NCBI GenBank assembly: GCA_008729055.1
Contig: SDUX01000006.1
Coordinates: 629,501 to 693,500 of the forward strand
DNA from: Pyropia haitanensis
Taxonomy: Eukaryota > Rhodophyta > Bangiophyceae > Bangiales > Bangiaceae
Direction: 5' to 3'
DNA: 64,000 nt
The position numbers and the translations under genes are program-made. The notes below the pieces were generated by a model, which saw nothing but the letters and a program-made list of their open reading frames with translations, searched no databases and had not been told where the DNA came from. Positions 35,186 to 47,304 of the stretch are shown here, piece by piece. Within the stretch, counting starts at the first letter, position 1. Each line of letters starts with the position of its first letter.

Positions 35186-35731
35186 ATGACGCCCGCCACC
35201 CCCCTCGCCCTCCGCACCCGCAAGCGCACCCGCGCGGCGGCGGCGTGGCCTCCTCCCACCACCCTGCCCCCCCCGGCCAAGCGGCCGGCGGCGGCCGCCC
35301 GCCCACCGGCGGCGGCGGCGGCGGCGCCCCCCAGCCGGCTGCTGCGGGTGCTCACCGCTGCCGAAGCCGACGCCGACGCCGCCGACGCCGACGCTGACGC
35401 CGCCGCCGTCGACGCGCCGCCCGCCCCGCGGGTGGCCGCCGCCAGCGGCGGCAAGGGCGGCACCGACGATAGCGGCGGCGGCGGTGGGGGTGGTGGCGGC
35501 GGCGGCGACGGCGGCGGCACGCCGCCGCCGCGGCGGTCGGCGCGGCTCGGCCGGGCGGGGTCGGCGGCGGCGGCGGCGGCAGGCGCGGCGGCGTCGGCCG
35601 CGGCGGCGGCCGCCTCCCCGCCGCCGCCGCGGTCGCCGCGATCGTCGTCGCCGCCGCCGCCGCCGCTGCCGCCGCCCGCGGCGGTGTCGCCACCGTCGGG
35701 ACGGCCGCGGCGGTTGCTGGGTGCGGGCGGT

Positions 35732-35763
<32 letters not shown>

Positions 35764-36658
35764 TGGCTCGGCCGCCGCCGCCACGCCACGCAGCCGCGTC
35801 CCGTCGCCGCGCGACGCGGCGGCCGCGGCAGACGGTATGGCCGCCGCCGCCGCCGCGGCGGCCGCCGCCAACGCCGACGGCACGCCGGCGGGCGGGCGGT
35901 CGCGCCGGTCCGCCGCCGCGGCGCCGCCGTCGCCGCCGACGCGGTCACCGCCGGTGCGGCCGCCGCCGTCGTTGCCGCCGCCGTCCTGGCAGTCACCGCC
36001 GACGCGCGTCGGCGGGCTCGCCGCCGCGGCGGCCGCGGCGGCGGCGGTGGCGGCGGCGGCGGCGGCGGCGGCGGGGACGGCGCCGCCGCCGTCGCCGCCG
36101 CCGTCGCCGCCGCCGCCGTCGCCGCCGCCGCCGCCACCACCACCACCGCCGCCGCCGCCGCCGGCGGCGCGTGGGCCCTCCCCGCCGGCCGGCAGCGTCC
36201 CGTCGGGCCCGCCCCCCGCCCCCCCGCCAGCCGGCGGCACCGCCTGGGACGCTGCCGCCGCGGCGGCGGCGTGCTTTTCCCTCTCCTGGTCGCCGCCGTC
36301 GGCGGCGGCCGCGGCGGTCCCCCCGGCGACCGCCGCCCCTCCCCCAGACGACCCCGCCGCCACCGCCACCCCCACCACCACCACCATCATCACCCCCACC
36401 GCCGCCGCGGCGCCCACCCCCCCCCTCCCCATTGGCCGTGAGGCCGAGACCGCCGCCCTCATCACCGCCCTATCGACGGCGGTCACGACGCGCACCGGCG
36501 CGCGGCTGTACGTGTCGGGCGTGCCCGGGACGGGCAAGTCCCTCTGCGTCGACGCGGCGGTCGCGGCGGTCGAGGCGGCCGTCGCCGCCGCCGCCGCGGC
36601 CACCGCCGCCGCCCGACCCACCGCCGCCGCCGCCGGTGGTGCCGCTGCCGCCGGCGAC

Positions 36659-36692
<34 letters not shown>

Positions 36693-37540
36693 CGCGGCTG
36701 GTGGTGGTCAAGCTCAACTGCGCGAGCCTGCCGACGCCCGCCGCGCTCTACCCCGCCCTCCTCTCCGCGCTCGCCGACGCGGGCCACCCGCCCGCGGTGG
36801 CGGCCACGTCGGCGGCGGCGGCGGGCGCGGCGGGCGCGGCGGGCGCGGCGGGCGGGCGCGCCCCGCCGCGGGCGGCCACCGCCCCCACCGCCGCCGCCGC
36901 CGCCACCGTCGGCGACGCGCGGTCGGCGGTGCGGGCGGCGGTGGCGGCGGCGGCGGCGGCGCCGGTGGTGGTGGTGCTCGACGAGGTGGACTTTTTGGGC
37001 GCCCGTGACCAGCGCGTGCTGACCGCCGCGCTCGAGTGGCCCCTCCTGGCTGGCACCGACCGCGGCGGCGGCGGCCGCGGTGGCGACAGCGGCGGCGGCG
37101 GCCCGGTGGGGGGCGCCCGCGCCGGCGGGGGGCTGTCGCTCGTCGCGATTGCCAACCGCCTCGACCTGCCCGCCCGCCTCCACCCGTGGCTCCGCGCCCG
37201 CGGCGGCCTGCCCGCCGCGGTGGCGTTCCGCCCCTATGGCGCGCCCGCGCTGCGGCGGATCCTCGACGCGCGGCTCGCGGCGGCGACCGCGGCGGCGGCG
37301 GCGGCGCCGCTCGACGGCCGCGCCGTGGAGCTCGTCGCGCGCAAGGTCGCCGCCACGTCGGGCGACTGCCGCGTCGCGCTCGACGTGTGCCGCTCGGCGG
37401 TGCTGGCGCGTGCCGCCGCCGCGCGGCCGCGGGCGGCGGCGGGCGTGCCGGCGGCGGCGGCGGCCGCCGCCGCCGCCGCCCTTCCCCTTGCCGCCACCGC
37501 CGTCGGTGGGGCGGGCGGCGGCGGCGGCGTGGCGGCAGCG

Positions 37541-37571
<31 letters not shown>

Positions 37572-38325
37572 GCGCACCCCCCCCCCCCGCCCCCCCCCCG
37601 GCCTCGTCCATGACCGCCGTCGCGGCCATCCTCCGCCGCCACGGCGGCGTCGGCTCTGCCATCGAGGCGGTGCGCACGCTGCCCGCGCAGCAGCAGCTGC
37701 TGCTCGCCGCCCTCGCGGCGGCCGTCGCCGGCGCGCCCCGCGGCGGCGGGGGCGCCCCCCCCCCCCACCCCCCCCCCCCACCCGCACGGCCACCACGCCC
37801 CCCACCGCCGCCGCGCCGCCACGGCTGACCGCGGCGGGCGCGTCGGTGCCGCTCGACGCGCTCCACGCGCGCTACGTGGCGCTCGCCACGCAGCTGCACA
37901 CGCCGGCCGTCGGCTTTGCCGACGCGGTGGATATGGTGGCGGGCGCCCTCGCCGGCGCGGGGCTCGTCCGCGTCGCCGCCGCGCCGCCGGCAGCGGCGGC
38001 GGCGGCGGCGGCGGCGGCGTCGCCCGCACGGCGTGGCGGCGGGCGGCCGGGTGGGTCGAGGGGCAAGTCGACGCCGGGCCGTGGCGGCCGGCGGTCGGGG
38101 GTGATGGGGAGGGGTGGGGGGACGGCGGCGACGGCGGCGGCGGCGGCGGCGGCTGCGGCGGCTGGGTGGGGGGGAGGGGGGCGGGGCGGCTGGGGCGGCG
38201 CCGCGGCGAGCGGGGCGGCGCTCCGCCGCAGGCGCGTATCGCTGCGCGTGCCGCTGGCGGACGTGCAGCGGGCAATGGCGGCGCTGCCGCTGCTGCGGGC
38301 GGTGGTGGGGGTAGAGGCGGAGTGA
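35186..38325 (+). CDS. CDC6: DNA replication licensing ATPase Cdc6
   Basis: Loads MCM2-7 onto origins with ORC and Cdt1 in the nucleus. The start ATG is in good context (CCCACCATGACG). The N-terminal ~410 residues are disordered, with basic NLS-like RTRKRTR, many S/T-P sites (RSPRSSSP, TPRSRVPSP, TRSPP, WQSPP) and an RRLL cyclin-docking-type motif, as expected of a CDK-regulated Cdc6. The AAA+ core begins with IGREAE; Walker A is GVPGTGKS (445-452); Walker B is VVVVLDEVDFL (Asp599-Glu600); sensor 1 is AIANRLDLPARLHPWL; sensor 2 is ATSGDCRVALDVCRSAV. Poly-Ala insertions interrupt the core. VRTLPAQQQLLLAAL and, in the next frame, VPLDALHARYVALATQL to VSLRVPLADVQRAM form the C-terminal winged helix. 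The frame changes by one missing base in the paired C12 runs at 37755-37779. ORC1 is less likely because no BAH domain precedes the ATPase and the winged helix is Cdc6-like. Confidence 0.92.
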
Positions 38326-38956
38326 GGGGGTGGGAGAGGGGGGGGCACAGAGGCGGCGTGAGGGGGTGGGGGGGGGGGGGGGTGGTGGGCGGGGTGCGCG
38401 TTGGGGGGGATGGGCGCCTTGGGGGGGGGGGGGGTGCCGGTGGACACACGACCGATTGTTGGGTCCGGCCGACGGCCACCCACCGGTTCCGTCTGCGGTT
38501 TGATGGCGCGCCGGCCGGTGCGGCCGTGGCGTGGGGGGGAGGGGGGGGGAAGCGAGGCAGACGACAGCGGCGGGCGGCCGCGCGGCGCGCGTCGACAGCG
38601 TCTGGTGGGGGAGCGGCCCGCCGCCGTGTGGGGGCTGCGTCGCGGCGGGGTGGCGGGTGCGGTGTCGGCAGGCCTACCTCCCTCGCGGTGCCCTCCCCCC
38701 CCTCCGTCCATCCCCGTCTGCGCCCACCACCCCCCCTTGCCGAGCCCGCCCCGCCCTCCCACCCGTAAGGCGCGGGGGGTGAACCGCCCGTCCGGGGGAG
38801 CCGCGCGACCGCCGCCCGGCAGTCGGCCTCTGGGCAACAACGGCTACGGGCCAGCCCCCCCTACACCCCTCCCCCCCCCTCCCCATCGGAAAAAAAGGAA
38901 AAGAAAACGCACACACAGCGGGGGTGCCGCCGCCCCAGCCGACTCGCTGTGCCGGC
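38326..38956. other. convergent 3' intergenic region
   Basis: This lies between Cdc6 (+) and the GATA gene (-). It contains several long G runs (38340-38440) and Gly/Arg/Pro-rich chance frames. A short A-rich stretch (GGAAAAAAAGGAAAAGAAAACG, about 38888-38909) is the only compositional break. No gene is seen. Confidence 0.5.
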
Positions 38957-39052
38957 TCAGCACCCCCCCTCCAACAATCCACTCACCCCCACATCCCACG
39001 GCGGCACGAGCGCTTCGAGGCTGCCCGTCGGCTGCGGGCTGCCACCGCCGCT

Positions 39053-39084
<32 letters not shown>

Positions 39085-39149
39085 TGGCCGCCGCCGCCCC
39101 GTCTGGCAGCAGCACCGCCGCCACGTCGGGCACCGCCGCGGCGGCCGAC

Positions 39150-39181
<32 letters not shown>

Positions 39182-41853
39182 CGCGGCCGCCACCGCCGCC
39201 GCGGCGGCCGTGCCGGCGGTGCCACCGCCGCCGCCACCGCCGCCGCCACCGCCGCTGGCGGGTGGCAGCCGCACCAGCGGCGGCGGCAGCGGCGGCGGCA
39301 GTGACGGTAGTGGCGGCGGCGGCAGCGGCGGCGGCGGTGACAGCGTCGGCGCCGCCGCCTCCCCCCCGACCACCCCCGCCGCGGGGGTGCTCGAGGCGGG
39401 CATCCCTGCCGCCGCCGGCAGTGGCAGCAGCGACGGTGGGCGCCGCGGCGGTGGGGGTGAGGCGGCCGCGGCTGGGGCGGCCGGGGCGACCACGCCGGCC
39501 GCGGCAGCGGCGGGAGCGGCGCCCGCCTCGGCCGCCGTCAAGGCCGACAGCGGCGGCGCGGGCGGGGTGCCGTTCGCGCCCGCCCCGGCGGGCGGCGGTG
39601 GCGCCGGCGCCCGCGCGCCCGGCGCGGCACCCGCCGCGTCCGCCCGCGCAGCCTCGTCGCCCAGCAGCTCCCGCGCCGGCTCCACCCCGTCGAGGATCAT
39701 CTCGGCAACGCCCACCGCGCGCGCGGCAACGGCGACGGCGGCGCCGCCGCCCTCGCCGACGCGCACCTCGGACGTGAACGCGACGCGGAGGAGCTCCGTC
39801 TCGGTGCCGCCGTCCACCTCAAAGGGCGGCGGGGAAGGGGAGCCCCCAAACAGGCGGCCGCCGCCGCCGAGGCCGTCATAGCCGTCGCCGCCGCCGCCAA
39901 GGGAGCGCGACCACGGCGGCGGGGACACCCACCCGTCGATGCCGCCGCCAATGCCCATGCCCAGGCTGCCGCCGCCGCCGCCGCCAACGCCGCCAACGCC
40001 GAGGCCGCCCAAGCCGCCGAGGCCGTACCCCCCATAGCCCGCGTACACGCCGTGGATGCCCGACGGCTCGGCCTCCCAGTAGCCGCCGCGGGCGTCCAGG
40101 TCGCCCCAGCCGGGCGCCCAGCCGGCGAGGCCGCCCGCGCCTCCCCCCCCCCCGGCCCACCCGAACCGCCACCGCCGCCGCCACCCCCACCGTCTGCAAG
40201 CCACCCCAGCGCGCCATACGCCCCGCCATTGGCGGTCGCACCGCCCGCACCAGTGCCGACCGCCCCCGCCGCCCCTCCAACGCCCGCCCCACGGCCGTCG
40301 CCGGCACCACCCGGTCCGCTGACGGCGGCGCCGCCGACACCCGCCGCCACCGCAGCCGCGGCGGCGGCGCCGTCCAGCCCGTCGGCGTCACCCCCCCCCC
40401 TCCCCCCAAAACTCGAGTACGCATCCGACCGGCGGAGGAGGTTGGGCGACGTCGGCATCGACGCCGCCGCCCGGTCCGCCACCCCCCCCCCATTGCCGAC
40501 ACCGCCGCCGCCGACGCCGCCGCCACCCCCACCGCCACCCCCACCACCACCGCTGCCCCGCCGCAGCAGCCGACCGCCGCTGCCGCCGCCGCGGTACCCG
40601 CCGGCGCTGCCAAACCCGCCGCGCGCCGCCGCCCGCGCGCGGCGGCCCGGCGGTGGCGACGCGGGCGCGGTGCGGCCGCCGCCCGCGAGCGGCCCCGCGT
40701 CGGCAAACAGGACGGCGGCGGCGCCGCCGCCGAGGCCCAGCCCCCCGCCGCCGAGCAGGCCGCCCCCGCCCAGCCGAGGGCGGGCGCCCAGGCCCGGCGG
40801 GAGCCGCCGCGGGCTCACCAGCCCCGGCGAGCGGCCGCCCGCCATCCCGCCTCCCCCGCCGCCCCCCCCACCACCGCCACCGCCGCGGACGAGCGGACGC
40901 CGCGGCCGCTGCCCAAGGAGCGGCGGGTGCCGGCGCGGCCGGCGGCGGCGGCGAGGGTGCCCTCGGAGGAGACCTTGCGGACGCCCCCGAGCGCGGGCGA
41001 CGCCCCGGATGACGACGCCGCCGCGCGGCGGCCGGCCGTCGCGGACCCCCCCGACACGGACGCGGGCGGGCTGGACCGCCGCGGCGTCGTCACGCCCGCC
41101 ATGGCGTCACCGCGCGTCGGCGACGGGAGTGGCGACGCCGGCGACGCCGGGGTCACCCCCGCCGCGGCCGCCGCTTCGGGGGTCACCCCCAGAAACGGCA
41201 GCGACGGCACGGGTGCGGCCACACCAGCCGGCGACCGAGGTGGCGGCACGGCCTGTGGCGGCGGTGCCCGCGGGCGGCCTCCCGCCTTGCGCCCCGCCGG
41301 TGGTGGCGGCGACGCGCCCGCCGGCGTCGTCGCCCCCGACGATGGCAGCGACGCGGCCGACACGCCCGCCGCGAGCGGCGACCGCGCCGGCGGGGACCGC
41401 GCGGGGAGGGAGCGCGCCGGCGGCGACCGCGCGGGCGGCGGCACGCCGCGGCGCGGCGTGCGGGGCGACCACGCAGGAGCCGAGGCGGCGGCGGGCGACG
41501 ACGCCGCCCGTACGGGCGCGTCGGCGCCGCCCGGCGTTCGCGGCACCGCGGTCACAGGAGGGGCGGCGGCGGCGGCGGCGCCCCCCCGGCGCCGCCGCGG
41601 GGCGGGCGCGGGCGCGACGCCCGCCGCCGCCGCCGCGGCGGCGGCCGCCACCCGCGACCGCCGCGGCGGTGACGGCGGCTCCGCCGTGCCGCCCCCATCG
41701 GCGGCGGTGACGGCGGCGGCGGCGGCGGCCGCCCGCTTGGCCGCCTTGGCCGCTTTTGCTTGGTAGCTGGCCGACGCGGCGGCGAGCGACGCCTCCACGG
41801 GCGCGGGGTAGGGCGTCGGCGCGGCGGTCAGGGGGCCCCACGGGGACGGCACC

Positions 41854-41892
<39 letters not shown>

Positions 41893-42149
41893 GCACCATT
41901 CTCCTCGGCGTCCTCCCCCCCCCCGTCACCGTCACGGCCTCGGCGGCCGCGGCGGCCATCGCCGCCGCCATCCCCCCCACCCGCACCGGGCGGCGATGGG
42001 GGCCGGGTGAGGAAGAGCGCCAGCCGCCCCTTCTTGTGCCGCACCCCACACGCGTTGCACAGCGTCTTGGGGCCGTCGGGGCCAGACCGCCACAGCGGCG
42101 TCGCCGTGGCGCCGCAGTGCACGCACTTGAGCTGCGGGGGGGGGGGCAT
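38957..42149 (-). CDS. GATA-type zinc-finger protein with N-terminal finger and long low-complexity tail (two frame breaks)
   Basis: It starts at the ATG at 42149 with MPPPPQLK, directly followed by a single GATA finger of plant type, C-x2-C-x18-C-x2-C ([13 protein letters not shown], then [18 protein letters not shown]), at residues 9-48. The long remainder is Ala/Pro/Ser/Gly-rich with repeated [10 protein letters not shown] units, a segment near the middle ([20 protein letters not shown]) and a more complex segment near 39850-39640 ([20 protein letters not shown], then [20 protein letters not shown]). The coding frame steps twice, at the C8 run 40862-40869 and the C11 run 40143-40153, each by one missing base, giving about 1,060 residues ending at 38957. 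GATA factors bind WGATAR sites in the nucleus; light or nitrogen roles are typical in plants but cannot be read here. The finger is certain. The tail's unity is inferred from the consistent frame steps, and the last third could belong to a separate gene. Confidence 0.8.
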
Positions 42150-45100
42150 GGTGGCGCCCAGAGGGGGGGGCGGAGAATGGGGGGGGGGGGAAGGCAACCG
42201 TGGCGAGCCAGTGGCGGCGGGCAGGGACGAGCGGGGATGGGGGGTAGGGGAAGAACGGACAACAGCCCGTGCGGGCAGCTCAGCCAGAGAGGAAAGAACG
42301 ACAGGTGTAGACAGGGGGGGGGGGAAGGGAAAGGGCCGCGGCGGTGACGGTGGCACCAGCCAAACCTCCCCCACCCAGCCTCGGCGCCGCGCCCCACGCC
42401 GCCGCCGCCCCACCACCGCGGCGGACACAAAGCGGAAGAGGCTGCGCCGAGCCACCCGCCGGACGCGGGGGGACGCGCCGGCCGCCGCCCGCGGACGGCC
42501 GGCAGCGGCGGCAGCGGCAACGGCGGCAGCGACAACGGCGGCGGCGGCGGTGGCGGCGGCGGCGGCGACGGCGGCGAGGGGGCACCCCCGCCCGCGGCGG
42601 GCGCGCCGCCGCCGCCGCTGCCGGGCCGCTGCCGGGCCGCTGCCGCTGCCGCCCAATCGGGGTGGGCGCCAACCGGGGGTGCACCGCCGCGCCGCCCGAC
42701 GGGGGGACGGCAAGGCGACAGCAAGGGGGTAAGGAGGGGGCGAGGGGCACGGGGGGAGAGTGAGGGGGGGAGGTGGGGGGAGGGGGGAACGGAGGACAAT
42801 AAGGGGGGTGGCAGAGCAGAGAGGGGGATAGAGCGGGGGTGGGGGGGGGGGGGGGAGGGCGGGCCGTCGCCTCCGTGGCGGCGTGGCCGCCCGCCAGCCC
42901 CCCCCCCCCCCACCTCGCAGAACCCCGCCCCCCCGCGCCTCGACGCGGCCACCCCCCCCGCCGCTGCTGCCGCCCGTGACCACCGGCCGGCACGTCGAGG
43001 ATGCACGCGCCGCCCACCACGCCCACCGCCACCACCGACCGGTACGACCGCCGCCGCCACGACCGCCACCACCACCACCACCACCACCACCACCGCCGCC
43101 ACCGCCACCGCCACCGGCGCGGGGCGACCGCCACGGGGTATCGGCGCGGCCAGCGGGCCGGGCCGCCGGGCGGAGATGCCACCCACGTGGGGCCACCCGC
43201 GCCGGGGGTGCGCCGCGGCACGCCGCCGGCGGCAGCGGCCGCCCACAGACAGACGGGCGGCAGCGGTCGCCGCCGCCGTGCACACGGGACACGGCCACAC
43301 GCCGCGCGCGCGCCGCGGTGCCGCCCGTCCCCCCTCCCACCCACCACGCCCGCCAGCCGGCGCGGGACAGCGAGCAGACACAACAATTCCGTTGGTCGTT
43401 TCCCCTACTTGGCCAGACACGTGGAACCCCCGCTCTGGTGGGCGGGGCGGCCGACGCGGCGGCCTCCCGCCCCCACCCCCCCCCCCCCCAGCTCCCCGCT
43501 GCGGCCACCGCACGCACCAGGGGCGGCACGACCGCGGGCACGCCCGGCAGGCCCGCCGCGGCGGAAACCGCCGCGGAAGCCGTGCGCGTTTCCCTCCCGC
43601 GGGGGCGTGCGAGTCGGACGCCGCGCGCCCGCGGTTCGTCCTCTCTGGTCGTGCGCGGTCTCTTCCACACGCGCCGCGCGCTGTGTCCGCGGCGGCCGCC
43701 GCCCCGGCGGGCACCGCCACTCCCGCCCGCGCCGCTTCTCACTCCCACGGCGGGCGGCCGCCGCCCCCGTGCCTGTCGCTACGGCCGGCGCTTCCGCCCC
43801 CCCCCCCGCCCTCCCAGCTCCCGTCCCCCCGCCATTACCCCTTCCCCAGACGCCGCCACGCAGAGCGCGCCGGTGGTGGCAGCCGCAGCGCCGGCGGGGA
43901 GGTCTGCAGCGTCGGTGGCGGTGGTGGCGGCGGCGGCGGTGGCGGCCGCGGGGGTGGTGGCGGCGGTGGCGGTGGCGACCGTCGGCGGTGGCGGCGCCGC
44001 CGCCGCGCACGCCTGTAGGCTCTGCCACGGGACGGCGGCGCGCGCGACGATCGCGGCGGCGAGCACGGACAACGGCGCCGCTGCCGCCGCTGCCGCCGCT
44101 GGCGGGCAGCCCACTCACTCGCGTCGGGCCGCGGCACGCCTCTGGTGGAGGGTGGCGGCCCGCCGTCCACCCAAGGTGGCGCGGCGCGCGAACGCAATGG
44201 GGAAACCCGTATCCCCCGACCCCCCCTCTGGCCACCTTGGCGACTGCTGCGCGTGGGGGGTCTCCCCAGCGGGGCGGCGGCGGTGCGTTTGTGCGCACCC
44301 CGCCACCGCCGCCGTCGCTACCGCCGTTTGGCCGGGAGCACCATGGCGCTGCCGGGCATCCCCTCCCCTCCCCATGTCGAGGGGAGGATGGTCCCTGTCA
44401 ACGCCCCCGCCGCCTCCTCCCCGCCACCCGATCACGGGGCGCATCGGGAGGACACCCACCGGCGGGTGATCCTATGGACCTCCCACGGACGGCGCGCCGC
44501 GGGCAGCAAAGGCGGGCGCCGCCCGCGGCCGGCCGCCGCCGCACCCATCCCCGCCGCGGCGGCCGCCCACCGCAGCTACGACGGTGGGGTGGACCCGGCG
44601 GCTTTGGAGGATGGGGGGATGGAAAGGGAGGGCGGAGCGCGCTCACGACCGTACGGGGACAGGGCCGTCCTGGCGGCCACGCCAGCCGAGACTCCGTCTG
44701 GTGAGTGGGCAGCCACACGACCGCGGTTTGCAGACGGCATCGCCCACGTTCGTGCCTGCCCCAATTCGAATTCGTGTCGAATGTGGTGGCTCACAGCGCT
44801 CACGCGGTGCTGTCCCCTCCCCGATCACGATCTCATCCCCCACGAAGCGGGCGAACCAACTTGTTGATTGGCCCACGTGTGTAGTGCCCCTTGAGGGCTG
44901 GACTCGTGCCTGGGAAAAGAGTCTTGGGAAAGGGCTCTAGTAGCTAGCCAGCCGAATTTTCAGTCAAGAGAGCGGCCCCAGGACGGTTCATATGAAGGTC
45001 CGATGCATCATGCCAGACTTTTGCGGTACAGCTGTAAGTAGCACCCACCACACGCGCTCTGGGCGATGCGCGCGCTCTCTCTCCGGCAGACACTGGCGAT

Positions 45101-45420
45101 AGGCGACAGGCTCGGGCGAGCCGCGGCGCGCCACCCTACACGGCGCCCATCACTGTGGCAGGTGGGCGACCGGTGCCGCCCGCCATAGGTGTACCCGCCT
45201 CCTAAACTGGCGATCTCTGGGACACACGCGGGGGAACCCGTCCAGAGCCCTGCCGCACCTCTGCTCTCTGCCGCCCACGGGCACACCTGCCGCCACCCTG
45301 CGTCTAGTCCTCGGCGCAGGTGGCAGTGTCCCCCCCACCACCAGCCACGTGCCTTACTGTACCAGACGCTGGTCGGCGGCTGAGGGCGTGAGCGCGGCGG
45401 GCGCCTCGGCATTGGTCACC
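42150..45420. other. long intergenic region, no gene recognised
   Basis: About 3.3 kb upstream of both the GATA gene (-) and the NCL exchanger (+), so it should contain both promoters. Most of it (42300-44600) is GC-rich low complexity with open frames on both strands that give only Pro/Arg/Ala/Gly sequence. A (CCA)n tract lies at about 43066-43100 and many G/C runs occur. From 44720 to 45350 the composition is more balanced. No domain, RNA gene or mobile element is recognised. Confidence 0.5.
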
Positions 45421-47304
45421 ATGACGGAGCTACTGGCCAAGCTGTTTATTGAGCCCGAGACGCTGCCTGGCGGCTCGGCGTGGTCGTCCACCTGCATCGC
45501 GCTGCGGGAGCTGTCCACGGCGGGCATCAATGGGTCCTCTGTTGGTGGGGCGTCGGCCCGCATGGCGGCGGCGCAGTACGAGGAGCTTGCCGAGGCGGCC
45601 CGCTGCACCGTCTCCCCCTCGTTTGGCTTTGTCCAAGTGCTGCTGCTCCTGTTTGTGTACGGCGGCATCCTGTTTGTGGCGTCCAACCTGATTGCGGACG
45701 GCAGCGAGTTGCTGCTGCTGGTCCCGTCGCTGCGGGGCATTGTCGGGTCTGTGGTGCTGCCCATCCTCGGCGCCGTGCCCGACGGGGCCATCGTGCTCTT
45801 CTCGGGGCTGGGTGCCAACGCGCAGGAGGAGGTGGGCGTGGGCGTGGGCGCCCTCGCCGGCTCGACCATCATGCTGCTGACGGTGCCGTTTGCGCAGAGC
45901 ATCTGGGCGGGGCGCGTCAACATCTCGCCGGCGGGGGAAGCCAGCTACGGGGCGCGGCCAAAGCTGTCGCCGCCGGGCAGCTGGCACCCGACCGCGACGG
46001 GGGTGCAGCCCAACGCGATGGTCGCCGTGTCGGGCCGCATCATGCTGATTACGGCGGTGCCCTACTTTATCATCCAGATTCCCGCGCTCTTCTCGGGCTC
46101 TCACGGTCGGCAGGACGGGGCGGCGTCGGCGCAGGTGGTGGCGGCGGGGGCGGCCTCCCAAAAGTGGTGGGCGTTTGCGGGCCTCCTCTGCTGCATCGTG
46201 GCGTTTGTGTGGTACCTCTGGTACCAGATCTTTGCGTCCACCCCTGTGGATGACGAGTTCCGCGCGAGTGTGGTGGACCAGGTCAAGGCCAAGGCCATCC
46301 GCAAGCACGACTTGTCCCTGACGGCCGCCTTCTTTTCCGACCTCCACGATGCGGCCTCCCGGTCGAGCGCGGCGTTGCCGACCGAGAGGTCGGTCCTGAA
46401 CGGCACCGACTCGTCGGACCATCGGCTGCGGGACCTGCTGCGCACCTTTTTCCACACCTACGACACGGACGGGGACGGGAGGATCTCCGACCCAGAGCTC
46501 CAGTACCTGATGCTGGACCTTGGCGAGAAGCTGTCGCCGTCTGAGATCTCGGACATGCTCAAGACTTTTGACGCGGACGGGTCGGGGGACGTGTGCTTTG
46601 ACGAGTTTTGCCGCTGCATGCCCGACTACATCCTGTCGCGGGGCTCCCATCCGCCGCCTGCGCGCTCGGCCGCAGCGCCAGCCGACGCGGAGGCACCCGC
46701 CGGCGCACCTGGCTCCCCTTCGTATGCTGCCGTCGTGCGCGAAGGCTCTCAAGCTCACGACGAGGAGGAGGAGGAGGAGGAGGTGCCTGAAGACCTCCGC
46801 CACCAGGACCCGAAAGTGCAGCTGGCGCTGATCAAGAAGCGGGCCTTCACGATGATGGGCGTCGGCACGGCCATGGTGCTGCTTTTTAGTGACCCCATGT
46901 GCTCGGTGCTGGGCTCCATTGGCGGACGTATCGGGGTGGAGCCTTTCTTCATTTCCTTTATCCTGGCGCCGCTCGCCTCGAACGCGTCTGAGCTGATCGC
47001 TGCGAGCGCGTACGCGGCGAAAAAGACAAAGCGGACGATTACCATCTCGTTTGCCACGCTGCTGGGCGCTGCCATTATGAACAACACGTTTTGTCTCGGC
47101 ATTTTCCTGCTGCTGGTGTGGGCCAAGGGCCTGGAGTGGCAGTTCACTGCCGAGACGATGGCCATCCTGGTCGTCGAAGCGTTCATGTTTTACTTTGCGA
47201 CCAAGCGCAACCTGTTGACCCGCGACGGCTATTGGATTCTGTCGCTGTTTCCGCTGTCCCTGTTGCTTTGCTTCGTCCTGCAGAACGTGGTGGGCCTCAA
47301 CTAG
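45421..47304 (+). CDS. NCL-type cation/Ca2+ exchanger with two EF hands
   Basis: A 627-residue membrane antiporter of the CaCA superfamily, resembling plant NCL (Na+/Ca2+-exchanger-like) proteins that couple Ca2+ to Na+ or H+ exchange. The start ATG is in a good context (GTCACCATGACG); the frame is open upstream only from a GTG. Hydrophobic helices begin near residue 70 (VQVLLLLFVYGGILFVAS). The first alpha repeat is at about 115-160 (LGAVPDGAIVLFSGLG, then VGVGALAGSTIMLL) and the second at about 515-560 (APLASNASELIAASAYA, then FATLLGAAIMNNTFCLGIF). Between them is a cytosolic loop with two EF-hand Ca2+-binding loops, DTDGDGRISDPE (348-359) and DADGSGDVCFDE (384-395), and a Glu-rich stretch near 445. 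The architecture and length match NCL. The single exon is intact, with no long homopolymers. The ion preference cannot be determined from sequence alone. Confidence 0.93.
   Translation: MTELLAKLFIEPETLPGGSAWSSTCIALRELSTAGINGSSVGGASARMAAAQYEELAEAARCTVSPSFGFVQVLLLLFVYGGILFVASNLIADGSELLLLVPSLRGIVGSVVLPILGAVPDGAIVLFSGLGANAQEEVGVGVGALAGSTIMLLTVPFAQSIWAGRVNISPAGEASYGARPKLSPPGSWHPTATGVQPNAMVAVSGRIMLITAVPYFIIQIPALFSGSHGRQDGAASAQVVAAGAASQKWWAFAGLLCCIVAFVWYLWYQIFASTPVDDEFRASVVDQVKAKAIRKHDLSLTAAFFSDLHDAASRSSAALPTERSVLNGTDSSDHRLRDLLRTFFHTYDTDGDGRISDPELQYLMLDLGEKLSPSEISDMLKTFDADGSGDVCFDEFCRCMPDYILSRGSHPPPARSAAAPADAEAPAGAPGSPSYAAVVREGSQAHDEEEEEEEVPEDLRHQDPKVQLALIKKRAFTMMGVGTAMVLLFSDPMCSVLGSIGGRIGVEPFFISFILAPLASNASELIAASAYAAKKTKRTITISFATLLGAAIMNNTFCLGIFLLLVWAKGLEWQFTAETMAILVVEAFMFYFATKRNLLTRDGYWILSLFPLSLLLCFVLQNVVGLN

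Noticed and set aside
35186..38325. ORC1 instead of Cdc6
   Set aside because: No BAH domain, and the region after sensor 2 (LPAQQQLLLAAL, LHARYVALATQL) matches the Cdc6 winged helix.
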